Shown here: positions 54,224-63,931 of the stretch, piece after piece
Layout of the letters: every line of letters begins with the position of its first letter
Position numbering within the stretch: position 1 is the first letter of the stretch
DNA from: Paenibacillus periandrae
GTDB lineage: Bacteria; Bacillota; Bacilli; Paenibacillales; NBRC-103111
Direction: 5' to 3'
NCBI RefSeq assembly: GCF_022458865.1
Contig: NZ_JAJNMU010000026.1
Coordinates: forward strand, 58,559-122,558
Length of the DNA: 64,000 nt
The notes under the pieces: model-generated
Databases searched by the model: none
Told to the model about the DNA's origin: nothing
What the model saw: only the letters and a program-made list of their open reading frames with translations
Made by a program: the position numbers and the translations under genes

Positions 54224-57200
54224 ATGAGAGATACCCTATTAGATACGAGAAAAGATTTATTTGATCAAGTCAAAAAGGAGCTTCTCGGGCCGGGGTCCGA
54301 ATATTCAATTCCAGACGAAGAACACGAAATAATTACTGACTTGCCAGAAGTAAGATACAGTGTCGGTGTTCTATTTCCTCAAAAGAACCTTATCAATGCG
54401 GACAATAACCAAGAAGCTGTACCGAAAACTACCGTTCAGGAAGAGAATGAAGAATCAATTGAAGAGGAACCTTCAAATGATTTTGATGCCAAAAGTGAGA
54501 AAAAAAAGAGGTATTTGGGTAACGTGGCAGATGATTCCGAGAATGGTTCCTTAGATGAAGATATCAGCCTTTCGATGCAAAATATGCCATCATCCGTTGG
54601 AATGACCTTCTTTGTGGATCAGAACTGTGAAACACTTAGCGTTAAGGTTTCATTTGCTACTTACCGGAAAGCTTTACTTGAGGACTGCAAATTGCCCTTT
54701 ACTCCGGAGAATGCGGATAGCTACATTCTGCCTACAAAAGTAATTCACATGGTGGAGTATCAAAAACCTGAGGGGCTTCTGGTAATAAAAAGTAGGATGA
54801 CCCCCAAAGAAGTTACTCAAATTAAACAGTCCGATGAAGTCAATGACGATTACTTAATCGATTGTCTTTATAGGTTAAGTAATCAATTCACAAAAGGCTA
54901 CGTTAGAAACCCTCATGAGGTCGATGTAAATATTAAATTCACTAATAATTATTTTGAAAAAACGAATCTATCAAATCAAAATATGAAGTGTGTTGCGATT
55001 AAACGTCCAACTCCTGATGGTCTTTATGCTATTACCATCTTATTGGTTAACATGAACACTGGTGCATATAAGGGAACGAACTCCTTTTTCCAGCCTAAGA
55101 TTTTGGCCAATACAGGAAATAATAAAGGAATTCGCTTTAAGGAATATACTAATAGAGAATATGCAGAGAACGGGGATTTAGAGGAAAAAGGACTTGACCT
55201 TCTTTACCGGGATAAAAAAGTGTACGCAACCGGTCATGGGGTATCGTCTGATTGGAATGTAATCGATACTGGTGAGGGGCAGATTTGGACGGAGTTTATG
55301 CCAACGTTCGAAGTACCTCAAATGGATTTTAGTATTAGGGATAAAAGGGTAAGTATAAATGCATTATCGATGAAATATTTGTCGGATTTGGATTCTACTG
55401 AAAGAAACATTAAAATTGCTGCAATGAAGGGTTTGATTGACGCTTATTCAACTTGGATATCCGATATTGAAAAGGTTGGTAAATCATTGGATAAAAAGTT
55501 TCAAGATGCTATCGATAAACACATTCGTGATTGCAGGGATTCTTGTGGTCGGATGTACCACGGATTGAAGTTGTTGGAAGAAGACGATAAAATCTATGAC
55601 GCTTTTCAACTAGCAAATAGAGCAATGTTTATGCAACGGATTCATTCCGCATTCCAGAGAGAAGATCATTACCCTGGTGATATCGAGTTGCAGGAACGGA
55701 TGGAAAACTTAGACTATTTTAAAATTGAAGATAAAGAGCATAAATGGAGACCTTTCCAGTTAGCGTTCTTATTAATGAGTCTTAGATCAATTGTAGCGGA
55801 GACAAGTGATGAACGAGATTTGGTCGATCTCATATGGTTTCCAACAGGTGGTGGTAAGACTGAGGCGTACTTAGGACTTACAGCATTCACTATTTTCTAC
55901 CGTCGGCTTACCTATCTCGAAAGCTCCAATGGTACGACTGTAATTATGAGATACACTCTTCGATTATTGGCCGCGCAACAATTCCTGAGGGCTGGTACTC
56001 TTATTTGTGCATGTGAGTCTATTAGAAAAGATTGCGAAAGAAGAAAACCAAGGTATCCAAAACATACCCTTGGAAAAGAAAGGATTACAATTGGACTTTG
56101 GATAGGGGGCACTCATACTCCGAATAAAAATGATAACGCAAAACAATCTCTCGAAAAGCTTCTTAAGGCATCCAGTAGTGACTTGAGGGATGTAAAAGAT
56201 AAACATAATAAATTTCAGATACTTAAGTGTCCGTGGTGTGGTACGAAGTTAGTGAGAGATCACGACGCTACAGGGAAAGGAATAATTGGCCAATGGGGAT
56301 ATATGATGGAAGGAAAAAACAACTTCCGTATTTATTGCCCTCAAGAATGTTGTGAGTTTGAATCGGCTTTACCCATCCAGATCGTGGATGAAGAGTTATA
56401 CAAGAGCCCGCCCACGCTATTGTTTGGTACAGTGGATAAATTTGCAATGCTACCTTGGAAAAATGAAGCAGGGAGTTTTTTTGCAGCAACCCATACCACT
56501 CGGAATAATAGAACTCCTGAATTAATTATTCAAGATGAGCTACATCTTATCTCTGGACCGTTGGGCACAATTGTAGGTTTATACGAAACAGCAATTGATG
56601 CATTGTGCAGCGTAAAAGGCGTGAAACCTAAGATCATTGCCTCTACCGCCACGATTCGACGTGCAAAGGACCAATGTTCGAATCTGTTTAATAGAGATGT
56701 GTGTCAGTTTCCCGCACCCGGTATTGATGCATCAGATTCTTTCTTTGCTCGTGAAGCAGAGACCACAGAAAAACCAGGGCGTAAATATGTTGGAATTATG
56801 CCATCTGGGAAGACAAAGGCAATGATGGAGGTACGTTCTATCGCTTCAATCCTCCAACGCGTTCATATGATGAATATTCCAGATGAAGTTAAGGATAAAT
56901 TCTGGACATTAGCCGTTTACTTTAACAGTTTGCGTGATTTGAGTAAATGCTCAACCTTAGTGGATGATGACGTAAAGGACTTTCTCAGAAGGACGGCGTA
57001 TCGTTTTGGGAACAGGAATTTAACGAGACAAATTGGCTCAGCAGATGAATTAACAAGCCGTATCTCTACCTCACAGTTAAATGAAACTTTAGAGAAGCTG
57101 GAGCAAGTTGTTTATAGCAATGAAAACATAAAAGATAAAAAATATCCAATTAATGTATTACTTGCAACAAATATGATTTCAGTAGGTGTGGATGTGGCGC

Positions 57201-57838
57201 GGCTAAATGTAATGTTGTTAGTTGGTCAACCAAAACTCACGAGTGAGTACATTCAAGCATCAAGCCGGATTGGAAGGACATATCCAGGAATTGCGTTTGT
57301 GTTATACGATGGTGCAAAAAGCCGCGATAGGTCCCACTATGAACAATTTAGAAGCTATCACGAGTCCTTCTACAAGTTTGTAGAACCTACAGGTGCGACT
57401 CCTTTTTCAAAACCAGCACGTGATCGTGCCCTACATGCCGTTATGGTAACGCTTATGAGGCATAAATACCAACTTTCCCAAGATAATGCGGCCCAGTTTT
57501 TTCAGCGAGATGATGAAGCGACGAAAGAGATTGAGTCGTACATCTTAACTCGTGTGAATGAAGTGAAAAAACGGGCGGATATCGAGTTAAAAGATGAGAC
57601 GGAAGAGATCCTTAGGGAGATGAGCGAGTTCTGGGATGATTGGGCGGATCGAATTAATCGTTCGGCTGGAACAGCATTTTACTATGGCGATAGATACATA
57701 GTACAAGACCCACCTTCAGACTCGAAAAGGTTATTAAAAGTATTTGGTAATGAAAGTTCGGATTCCGCTAAAGAAACTCTAACTTCCATGCGGAATGTGG
57801 ATAGAAGTGTAACTGCGGGGCTAATAATCTGGGAGTGA
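54224..57838 (+). CDS. drmA: DrmA-like helicase of a DISARM system
   Basis: A 1204-residue superfamily 2 helicase. The N-terminal 500 residues are a non-catalytic region with an acidic linker (EENEESIEEEPSNDFDAKSE). Walker A is LIWFPTGGGKTEAYLGL, motif II DELH (LIIQDELHLISGPLGT), motif III ASTATIRRA. The second domain has LLATNMISVGVDVARLNVMLL and SSRIGRTYPGIAFVLYDGA. A four-Cys zinc site (CPWCGTKL with CPQECCEF) lies inside the first domain. In DISARM, DrmA forms with DrmB a complex that loads on phage DNA ends. GGAGG lies seven bases before ATG 54224. It overlaps the drmB unit. Confidence 0.85.
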   Translation: MRDTLLDTRKDLFDQVKKELLGPGSEYSIPDEEHEIITDLPEVRYSVGVLFPQKNLINADNNQEAVPKTTVQEENEESIEEEPSNDFDAKSEKKKRYLGNVADDSENGSLDEDISLSMQNMPSSVGMTFFVDQNCETLSVKVSFATYRKALLEDCKLPFTPENADSYILPTKVIHMVEYQKPEGLLVIKSRMTPKEVTQIKQSDEVNDDYLIDCLYRLSNQFTKGYVRNPHEVDVNIKFTNNYFEKTNLSNQNMKCVAIKRPTPDGLYAITILLVNMNTGAYKGTNSFFQPKILANTGNNKGIRFKEYTNREYAENGDLEEKGLDLLYRDKKVYATGHGVSSDWNVIDTGEGQIWTEFMPTFEVPQMDFSIRDKRVSINALSMKYLSDLDSTERNIKIAAMKGLIDAYSTWISDIEKVGKSLDKKFQDAIDKHIRDCRDSCGRMYHGLKLLEEDDKIYDAFQLANRAMFMQRIHSAFQREDHYPGDIELQERMENLDYFKIEDKEHKWRPFQLAFLLMSLRSIVAETSDERDLVDLIWFPTGGGKTEAYLGLTAFTIFYRRLTYLESSNGTTVIMRYTLRLLAAQQFLRAGTLICACESIRKDCERRKPRYPKHTLGKERITIGLWIGGTHTPNKNDNAKQSLEKLLKASSSDLRDVKDKHNKFQILKCPWCGTKLVRDHDATGKGIIGQWGYMMEGKNNFRIYCPQECCEFESALPIQIVDEELYKSPPTLLFGTVDKFAMLPWKNEAGSFFAATHTTRNNRTPELIIQDELHLISGPLGTIVGLYETAIDALCSVKGVKPKIIASTATIRRAKDQCSNLFNRDVCQFPAPGIDASDSFFAREAETTEKPGRKYVGIMPSGKTKAMMEVRSIASILQRVHMMNIPDEVKDKFWTLAVYFNSLRDLSKCSTLVDDDVKDFLRRTAYRFGNRNLTRQIGSADELTSRISTSQLNETLEKLEQVVYSNENIKDKKYPINVLLATNMISVGVDVARLNVMLLVGQPKLTSEYIQASSRIGRTYPGIAFVLYDGAKSRDRSHYEQFRSYHESFYKFVEPTGATPFSKPARDRALHAVMVTLMRHKYQLSQDNAAQFFQRDDEATKEIESYILTRVNEVKKRADIELKDETEEILREMSEFWDDWADRINRSAGTAFYYGDRYIVQDPPSDSKRLLKVFGNESSDSAKETLTSMRNVDRSVTAGLIIWE

Positions 57839-57843
57839 TATCC

Positions 57844-59736
57844 ATGGCGAAATTAGGTAGACAAAAAGATATACAAAGACTTAACAAAGTTACGCATACA
57901 GTCAGAAGTTCCCAAGCTATACTTCAGTATGGTGTAGGGGCAATGGTCGATTTCCCCGACCAAACATTAATGACGGCTGCTCCAGAATATTGGGGTACGA
58001 GGGTAAGCAGGATTCACGATGAGAGATTAGAAAAGGCATTGAAAGTGGATTACTTTGGAATGCCGGGAAACAGCAATTTCAAGGATGACTGGGGCATTGC
58101 ATACACCAGGTTCCCCGAGTGGTATTTTTGCCCCAAATGCAGGGTGTTTCAACCGCTAAAATCATGGATCAAGGAGTATGCCAAGAAAGCGACTGCAAAA
58201 CAAAAGGAAATAGACCCAAACATGAAAAGACCTAGGTGTATGGAGTGTAGGCAGGGTTTAGTTCCAAGCCGTATTGTAGTTGCATGTACAAAGGGGCATA
58301 TTGATGATTTTCCGTGGGTAAGATGGGCACACGAAAAAAATGTTACTGGTAGACAAGACATATGTCCCGACCCGAAAATAACATTTGAGACAGGAACTAC
58401 GGCTACTGCAGGCCTAGAAGGGCTTAATATTAAGTGCAAAAGCTGTAATGCACGGGCTACCTTAAAAGGTGCATTTGATAGGGATGCTATGGAAAAGTTA
58501 GGTTTTAGATGCACTGGAAGAATGCCTTGGAAGAATCATTCCGTTGATTGTAATGAATCTCCTAGGGTTATGCAACGAGGAGCATCCTCGTTGTATTATC
58601 CTAAAGTTGTAAGCTCGCTTGTGATACCTCCTTATTCTGAAAAAGTTAATGATTGGATCTTATCCTCAAAAGGCTTTGAAAAAGCATTGAATTACATTGG
58701 GGAATGCGACGAGTTCGAGCGTCAGGAGAATATCAAAAAAAGGTTGGATAAATGGTCAGAGGAAATCTCAATTGAGATATCAGTTGATGAAAGAGTTATA
58801 AAGAATATCTTATCTAGACGGTTAGTGGAGTCTGCTGATAACGATTCTGAGATAGTAAATGCAAGTGGGTTGCAATATAGGCTTGAAGAGTTTGAGGCGC
58901 TTTCCGGAAAAATTTCAATAAGCAATCTAAATGAAAATGATTTTGTTAGGGAAGAAACCGATATTAATTTCTACGATATCCCCTTTGTAAAGAATGTTTC
59001 ACTTATTCACAAGATTAGGGAAGTTCGCGCACTTACAGGTTTTACGAGAATAAATCCCTCTGACGCAAATGAAGTAGGAGAAAATATACCTGGTTTTATC
59101 CCGATAAAAGAGCCGGAAACAAGATGGTATCCAGGTTATGAGGTTCGTGGCGAGGGGATATTCATTGAATTTAATAATGCTGATATTAATCAGTGGTTTG
59201 AACAGAACGAACAAAGCATTCAAAAGAGAATAAAGATTATAAATGATCATTATCAAGCATCGTATCAAGGGGAGTTCACGAGTAGGGTTATTACACCTAA
59301 GTTTGTCTTACTTCATACAATAGCTCATTTGCTAATACGTCAATTAAGTTTTGAATGTGGTTACACAGCTGCATCTCTTCGCGAAAGATTGTATTGCAGC
59401 GAGCCGGAGGATGGGTTCGAGATGTCTTCCATTCTTATATACACGGCAAGCGGGGATTCGGAAGGAACTCTTGGTGGGCTTGTGAGACAGGGGTACTGGG
59501 ATTGCCTCCCTAGAACATTTAAAAAGGCAATTGAGTTTGGCGAATTATGCTCGAATGATCCTGTCTGTATATCTAGTAAAGGACAAGGTCGAGACGCGTT
59601 GAATCTGGCATCGTGCCACTCTTGTGGCTTACTTCCGGAAACTAGTTGTGAGGAATTTAATGTTTTCCTGGATCGTGCATTAGTTGTGGGGACTTTTGAG
59701 GAAAAAGAGATAGGTTTCTATAAAGATTGGATATAG
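57844..59736 (+). CDS. drmB: DrmB-like DUF1998 protein of a DISARM system
   Basis: A 630-residue protein with several zinc-binding pairs: FCPKCRVFQPL, RCMECRQGLVPSRIVVACTKGHIDDFPW, IKCKSCNARATLKG. The C-terminal DUF1998 domain has LHTIAHLLIRQLSFECGYTA, SSILIYTASGDSEGTLGGLV, CSNDPVCISS and CHSCGLLPETSCE. DrmB is the DrmA partner and is diagnostic for DISARM. GGAG about ten bases upstream supports ATG 57844; the drmA stop (57836-57838) is six bases before it. A strong terminator follows, so the system's transcript ends here. Confidence 0.87.
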   Translation: MAKLGRQKDIQRLNKVTHTVRSSQAILQYGVGAMVDFPDQTLMTAAPEYWGTRVSRIHDERLEKALKVDYFGMPGNSNFKDDWGIAYTRFPEWYFCPKCRVFQPLKSWIKEYAKKATAKQKEIDPNMKRPRCMECRQGLVPSRIVVACTKGHIDDFPWVRWAHEKNVTGRQDICPDPKITFETGTTATAGLEGLNIKCKSCNARATLKGAFDRDAMEKLGFRCTGRMPWKNHSVDCNESPRVMQRGASSLYYPKVVSSLVIPPYSEKVNDWILSSKGFEKALNYIGECDEFERQENIKKRLDKWSEEISIEISVDERVIKNILSRRLVESADNDSEIVNASGLQYRLEEFEALSGKISISNLNENDFVREETDINFYDIPFVKNVSLIHKIREVRALTGFTRINPSDANEVGENIPGFIPIKEPETRWYPGYEVRGEGIFIEFNNADINQWFEQNEQSIQKRIKIINDHYQASYQGEFTSRVITPKFVLLHTIAHLLIRQLSFECGYTAASLRERLYCSEPEDGFEMSSILIYTASGDSEGTLGGLVRQGYWDCLPRTFKKAIEFGELCSNDPVCISSKGQGRDALNLASCHSCGLLPETSCEEFNVFLDRALVVGTFEEKEIGFYKDWI

Positions 59737-59740
59737 TAAT

Positions 59741-59778
59741 GCAGGGAGGGATTTGCTAAATCTCTCCCTGCTTGTTTT
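59741..59778 (+). terminator. Terminator of the drmE-drmA-drmB operon
   Basis: GCAGGGAGGGATTT at 59741-59754 pairs with 59758-59771 (one G-U), followed by TTGTTTT. Confidence 0.85.
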
Positions 59779-59820
59779 CAATCATTATAAGATTGCCTAC
59801 CCATACTTATTATATATGTC

Positions 59821-59925
59821 CTAACCATTCTTAAAGCATGATTCATACCGCTCATCTCCCTTTAATGAACTCGTATCAGGATCCTCTTCAAGCTCCATTT
59901 TAATTTCTCGGAAATACTCCGTGCA
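59821..59925 (-). pseudogene. Possible C-terminal gene remnant
   Basis: On the minus strand a clean frame reads YFREIKMELEEDPDTSSLKG, then DERYESCFKNG and a stop. It looks like a protein end, but no start or upstream part exists. Origin unknown. Confidence 0.3.
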
Positions 59926-60240
59926 AGATAATCAAAAGAAAATCGAGCTTATTTTCCATATCGATCACAACCTCTAAGTTTGCATAGGTTTCAAACTTAC
60001 GTATCTTCTAAGGTAATTATATATTTCAGTTTTATGATTAATTCAAAATGATTTAAAGGGCAAATAACCAAATAAAGTTGTAAAACATCCTCAACACTTG
60101 GCGGATATCGAAATTCATTCAGTTCCCAATCTCATCTTTACTTCGACTTGTCCGCAGCTGGCAGACCGTCTTCTTGGTCATAATGGAAAAATCGCAGTTC
60201 ATCATTTTATATAAATAATCCAAAAGCTTCTCTGTAAAAA

Positions 60241-60384
60241 GTGCCTAGAAGGTTTCATGCAAAAGTATTGATCGCCGATAGGTCTAAGGCTTACTTAGGA
60301 AGCGCCAATTTCACCCAGTATGGTTTTGTGAGAAACATTGAATTATGTATTTTACTTATAGGTAATCAAGTTAGGACCCTTTGA
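60241..60384 (+). pseudogene. drmC: Remnant of a PLD nuclease gene (drmC-like)
   Basis: About 47 codons remain: VPRRFHAKVLIADRSKAYLG, then SANFTQYGFVRNIELCILLIG. This holds a complete HxK-x4-D-x6-GSxN motif of the phospholipase D nuclease family, and the sequence style fits DrmC. A stop lies just upstream in frame and no start is present, so the gene is lost. Its position after drmB is that of drmC in class 2 DISARM. DrmC is known to be dispensable for defence in Bacillus. Confidence 0.7.
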
Positions 60385-60426
60385 CCCTTTATTCTTTATT
60401 AAACGTAGTGGAGATGTAAAAATAAA

Positions 60427-60453
60427 GAGACCTAAGTGAATACCTTAGGTCTC
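60427..60453 (-). terminator. Terminator of the C5 methyltransferase gene
   Basis: GAGACCTAAG at 60427-60436 pairs with 60444-60453; TTTATTTTT follows on the minus strand. Confidence 0.8.
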
Positions 60454-60457
60454 GGTC

Positions 60458-61663
60458 TTATGCTTGGGTTGCTGCAACTAATTGTTCGGGAAAAAATTCA
60501 ATTTGGGCTTCGTTTAAGAGTTGGTTGTATATAAGATCCACGAAAGATTGCGCGAGTTTTACGGGCACTGCATTGCCGATTTGAGTAGCTATGTTTTCGC
60601 TAGAACCTTCATAAGCATTTCCACCGTCTTTTCCGGTGAATTTGTAATGAATAGGAAATGTTTGAATTAATGCAGCTTCTCTCATGCTGATTGCTCGATC
60701 TTCTTCAGGATGTCCAAACCGTCCTTTTGTATAGGCTAAACACCCGCATGTTATGGTAGGAGCATAACTGTCGAAATTCATTCTTCCATAGACATCTCCA
60801 AAGTTAACGTTCGACTTTTTATGACATTCCAATGTTAACTGCTCTTCTTTCCAATCGGAACGACTACCTCCATTCCGAGGAGTAGCTCGGATTCTAACTA
60901 GATTATCAGGGGAAAGATTTCTACATCTATGTAGTTTATCTTTTTTATCAGCCCCACCGGCTTCTAAACTAGATAAATTGTATCGCTTCAAATACTCCCT
61001 TATCGTCGGGGCTTCTTTCTTTTCAGGCCATAAAGAAAGCGGGGTTGTTACATATGGCAATCCCTTAACAGTTTCTTGAATTATCGCGTCGGTATTCGGG
61101 AATGCATTTATCTTTTTTCCTATAAGTATCATTCTTTTTCTGTGTTGAGGAACTCCGTAATTAACGGCATCCACTACTTCAAAGCGTAAGTGATATGATG
61201 GACGATCCAAATGCTTTTTGTACCCTTCCGAATTCAAATTAGTAAGGACGGATAGGAAGATATGAAAAATTTTGAAGTTAACTATATTATCGACGTTCTC
61301 AAATAGGATATAATTGGGTTGGAATATATTCGCAACTCTTATAACTTCCATTATGAGTTTGTTACGATCGTCGACATTAACGACACTCTTTTTGCGGCTG
61401 TGTCTTGAAAAACCCTGACATGGCGGTGTTGCGACGAGAAGATCCGGGTTTTCACCATTCAGTTGTTTTTTGATCTTGTTCCATTTCTTTTTCTTGATTT
61501 TTCTTATATCTTTGACTAGCAGGTGGTCGCTGCCATGATTCAGTGCATATGTAGTCGCAATAATTTTATCGAATTCCACGGCACATTTTATATCAAAGTG
61601 TTTTTTTAACGCTTCGGATACCCCGCCTGCTCCGGAAAATAAATCTATAGCTGAAAATTTCAC
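60458..61663 (-). CDS. DNA (cytosine-5) methyltransferase
   Basis: A 401-residue C5 methyltransferase. Motif I is DLFSGAGGVSEAL, motif IV VATPPCQGFSRH with the catalytic Cys, motif VI FENVDNIV, motif VIII RKRMILIG, motif X QIGNAVPVKLAQSF. The target recognition domain lies at about 210-300. GTG 61663 has AGGGGG seven bases upstream. It may be the DrmMII methylase of the DISARM system to its left, or the modification part of a system with the divergent GHKL ATPase. Orientation (opposite to drmB, head-to-head with the ATPase) favours the second, position fits both. Confidence 0.9.
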   Translation of the reverse strand: MKFSAIDLFSGAGGVSEALKKHFDIKCAVEFDKIIATTYALNHGSDHLLVKDIRKIKKKKWNKIKKQLNGENPDLLVATPPCQGFSRHSRKKSVVNVDDRNKLIMEVIRVANIFQPNYILFENVDNIVNFKIFHIFLSVLTNLNSEGYKKHLDRPSYHLRFEVVDAVNYGVPQHRKRMILIGKKINAFPNTDAIIQETVKGLPYVTTPLSLWPEKKEAPTIREYLKRYNLSSLEAGGADKKDKLHRCRNLSPDNLVRIRATPRNGGSRSDWKEEQLTLECHKKSNVNFGDVYGRMNFDSYAPTITCGCLAYTKGRFGHPEEDRAISMREAALIQTFPIHYKFTGKDGGNAYEGSSENIATQIGNAVPVKLAQSFVDLIYNQLLNEAQIEFFPEQLVAATQA

Positions 61664-61795
61664 ATGGTACCCCCTACAATAATACTCCTTATAAAGTATT
61701 ATTGTATAACAATGTGCCGGCTGCTGAAAAGTACTTATATTTGATAATAAAGATTTGGATTTTTGAGGGGAATAATGAATTTAGGAGATGTAAAA

Positions 61796-63931
61796 ATGGC
61801 GAAATTTAAGACAAGAGCTAGGGCTGTAGATCTCCTTGGTAAACAGCAAATTAGAGATGAAGTAACCGCTATATCCGAGTTGTTAAGAAATGCTTATGAT
61901 GCAGATGCTTCGGAGGGACTCATAGACATAAATACCGATAAACAATGTATCTTAGTCTGCGATGATGGGGATGGAATGAGTGCGGATGACTTAGAACAAA
62001 ATTGGCTTACAATTGGGACTTACTCGAAAAAAACAAAAGATATTAAACGTACAAAAAAAAATAGAGTTAAAATCGGCGAGAAAGGAATAGGGAGATTAGC
62101 GGTGTCCTTATTAGGAGATCAACTTTTAATAATCTCTAAAAAGAAGTTGGATGGAAAGTGGTGTGTCCTGTATCTTCATTGGGAACTTTTCAGAAATGAG
62201 AAAATGTTTCTTGATGATATAGAAATTCCGTTAAAAACTTTTAACACTCTGGACGAAGTTTCTATATATTTGAAAGATAACAAAAATGATCTGAAAAATA
62301 TGTTGTTAAATAATTTATATGACTATTCTAGATGGGACAGTGAAATCAGAAATCTTGTAATCGAACAAATCGATTCTTTCGAAATAGAAAAAAAAGTGTT
62401 TGATTGGATGAATATAATTGAAAGCCGCAAGGGGGGGACCATCTTCTACCTTACAGATATTGATTCTGGTTGGGATTGGAGGGTGTATGAAAATATTAAA
62501 AATCTCCAAGTTCAGGATGAAACACTGGAAATTCGATATCGAAGATTAAAAGATCTGTTGTATTCTTTTCAAAACTATATTGATATTTATGATAAAGAAG
62601 TAGAAGAGGAAGAATTACTTATAGCAACAAAAAATGAAATAAATGAAGACGATATCTTCAACCCTAGAATTCACATAAATGGACGCCAATTAGAGGATGA
62701 ACAGTGGTTTAACAAGGACGATATTAAACTATATGATTATGCATTAAAAGGTAAAATAATTGATGGGACTTTCAATGGCAAGGCATTTATGCGCGGACAG
62801 GGCAAAGTAGAGGATGTTTCCGTACCTGCAAGTGAACTATCTATAGGGCTCAGTAATAAAAATTATAAAGATTTCGGCCCCATCTACCTCAAGTGGTATT
62901 TTGTAGAGGGAAATGCAGGTGTCTCCTCATTAAATAAAGATCAACATCGGGACATGAGAGGTAAGCTTGAAGAAATCGGCGGAATTTATGTTTACAGAGA
63001 TGGATTGAGAATTCTTCCTTATGGTGAAAAAGGAAACGATTTTTTGCATATGGAGGAAAGAAGATCTAGACGTGCTGCTACTTATTTATTTAGCCATCGA
63101 AGAATGTTTGGTTTCATGGAGATTAGTAAAATCTCTAATCCATATTTGGTGGATAAATCAAGTAGGGAAGGATTCGTGGAAAATTCCAGCTACAATTACT
63201 TTCGAAATGTGGCTATCAATTTATTAAAGTGGTGGGCACTTGATTATTTAGGTACGACTCAAGATGAGGGTAAGAGAAATAACTATTTAAACGCATTAAA
63301 AGAAGAATATGAAAGGCAAGAGAAGGCTAGACAACAACAATTAGAAGAGGAACAGAAAGAAAAGCAATACTTTAGAGACCTGTACAAAACATTAGATATA
63401 TTTAGAGAATCTTTGGAAGACCAATCATCCAAATTATTGATTGATATCAATAAAGTATACGAAAACTATAAAAATAAAATAGAATTATGTAGTAGTAAAC
63501 TGGAAAAGTATAATATAATTTACTCTTTTAAGCGAGAGTGTATTGAAAAAATAGATATGCTTAAGCAACGTAAGCTTGAAATAAATCCAAGATATAATCA
63601 TTCAATTGAAATTATTGAGTTGGTTGAAGAATTAAATAACGAATGCGCTGGTGAGGTGGTAAATGGTAACAAAAAGCTCGATTTTTTGGCGAGTCAACTT
63701 GAACTTGTGTCAGTTTTAAATGAAAACGAGGATATAGTCAACATTTATACTAAATTAGATGAGGCACTTGGATGGATTGATGATTTCATTAGGAAGATAA
63801 CTGAATTAAAAAACGATCACTTCAAGGATCATTATGAATTATTGGATGAAATTCGAGCAAAAACAATGAATTTACTTGAGTGTTGCGAAAATAATGCTGT
63901 CGACGAAAGTAGCATAAGGCCAGGAATTTAG
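61796..63931 (+). CDS. GHKL (HSP90/MORC-like) ATPase
   Basis: About 711 residues. The N-terminal GHKL ATPase fold has the N box AISELLRNAYDADASEG, the G1 box CDDGDGMSADDLEQNW and the G2 box KIGEKGIGRLAVSLLGDQLL. A middle transducer-like region follows. The last 250 residues are a coiled coil (YERQEKARQQQLEEEQKEKQYF and more). Such ATPases act as DNA clamps in restriction-modification islands related to MORC proteins. ATG 61796 has GGAG nine bases upstream; ATG 61775 is also possible. It is divergent from the C5 methyltransferase with a 130-bp shared promoter region. Partner genes would lie past the window end. Confidence 0.82.
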   Translation: MAKFKTRARAVDLLGKQQIRDEVTAISELLRNAYDADASEGLIDINTDKQCILVCDDGDGMSADDLEQNWLTIGTYSKKTKDIKRTKKNRVKIGEKGIGRLAVSLLGDQLLIISKKKLDGKWCVLYLHWELFRNEKMFLDDIEIPLKTFNTLDEVSIYLKDNKNDLKNMLLNNLYDYSRWDSEIRNLVIEQIDSFEIEKKVFDWMNIIESRKGGTIFYLTDIDSGWDWRVYENIKNLQVQDETLEIRYRRLKDLLYSFQNYIDIYDKEVEEEELLIATKNEINEDDIFNPRIHINGRQLEDEQWFNKDDIKLYDYALKGKIIDGTFNGKAFMRGQGKVEDVSVPASELSIGLSNKNYKDFGPIYLKWYFVEGNAGVSSLNKDQHRDMRGKLEEIGGIYVYRDGLRILPYGEKGNDFLHMEERRSRRAATYLFSHRRMFGFMEISKISNPYLVDKSSREGFVENSSYNYFRNVAINLLKWWALDYLGTTQDEGKRNNYLNALKEEYERQEKARQQQLEEEQKEKQYFRDLYKTLDIFRESLEDQSSKLLIDINKVYENYKNKIELCSSKLEKYNIIYSFKRECIEKIDMLKQRKLEINPRYNHSIEIIELVEELNNECAGEVVNGNKKLDFLASQLELVSVLNENEDIVNIYTKLDEALGWIDDFIRKITELKNDHFKDHYELLDEIRAKTMNLLECCENNAVDESSIRPGI

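Noticed and set aside
60060..60200. A longer drmC reading upstream of the PLD motif
   Set aside because: A plus-strand frame (for example HLADIEIHSVPNLIF) exists but cannot be joined to the PLD fragment without several frame changes, so I limited the remnant to 60241-60384.
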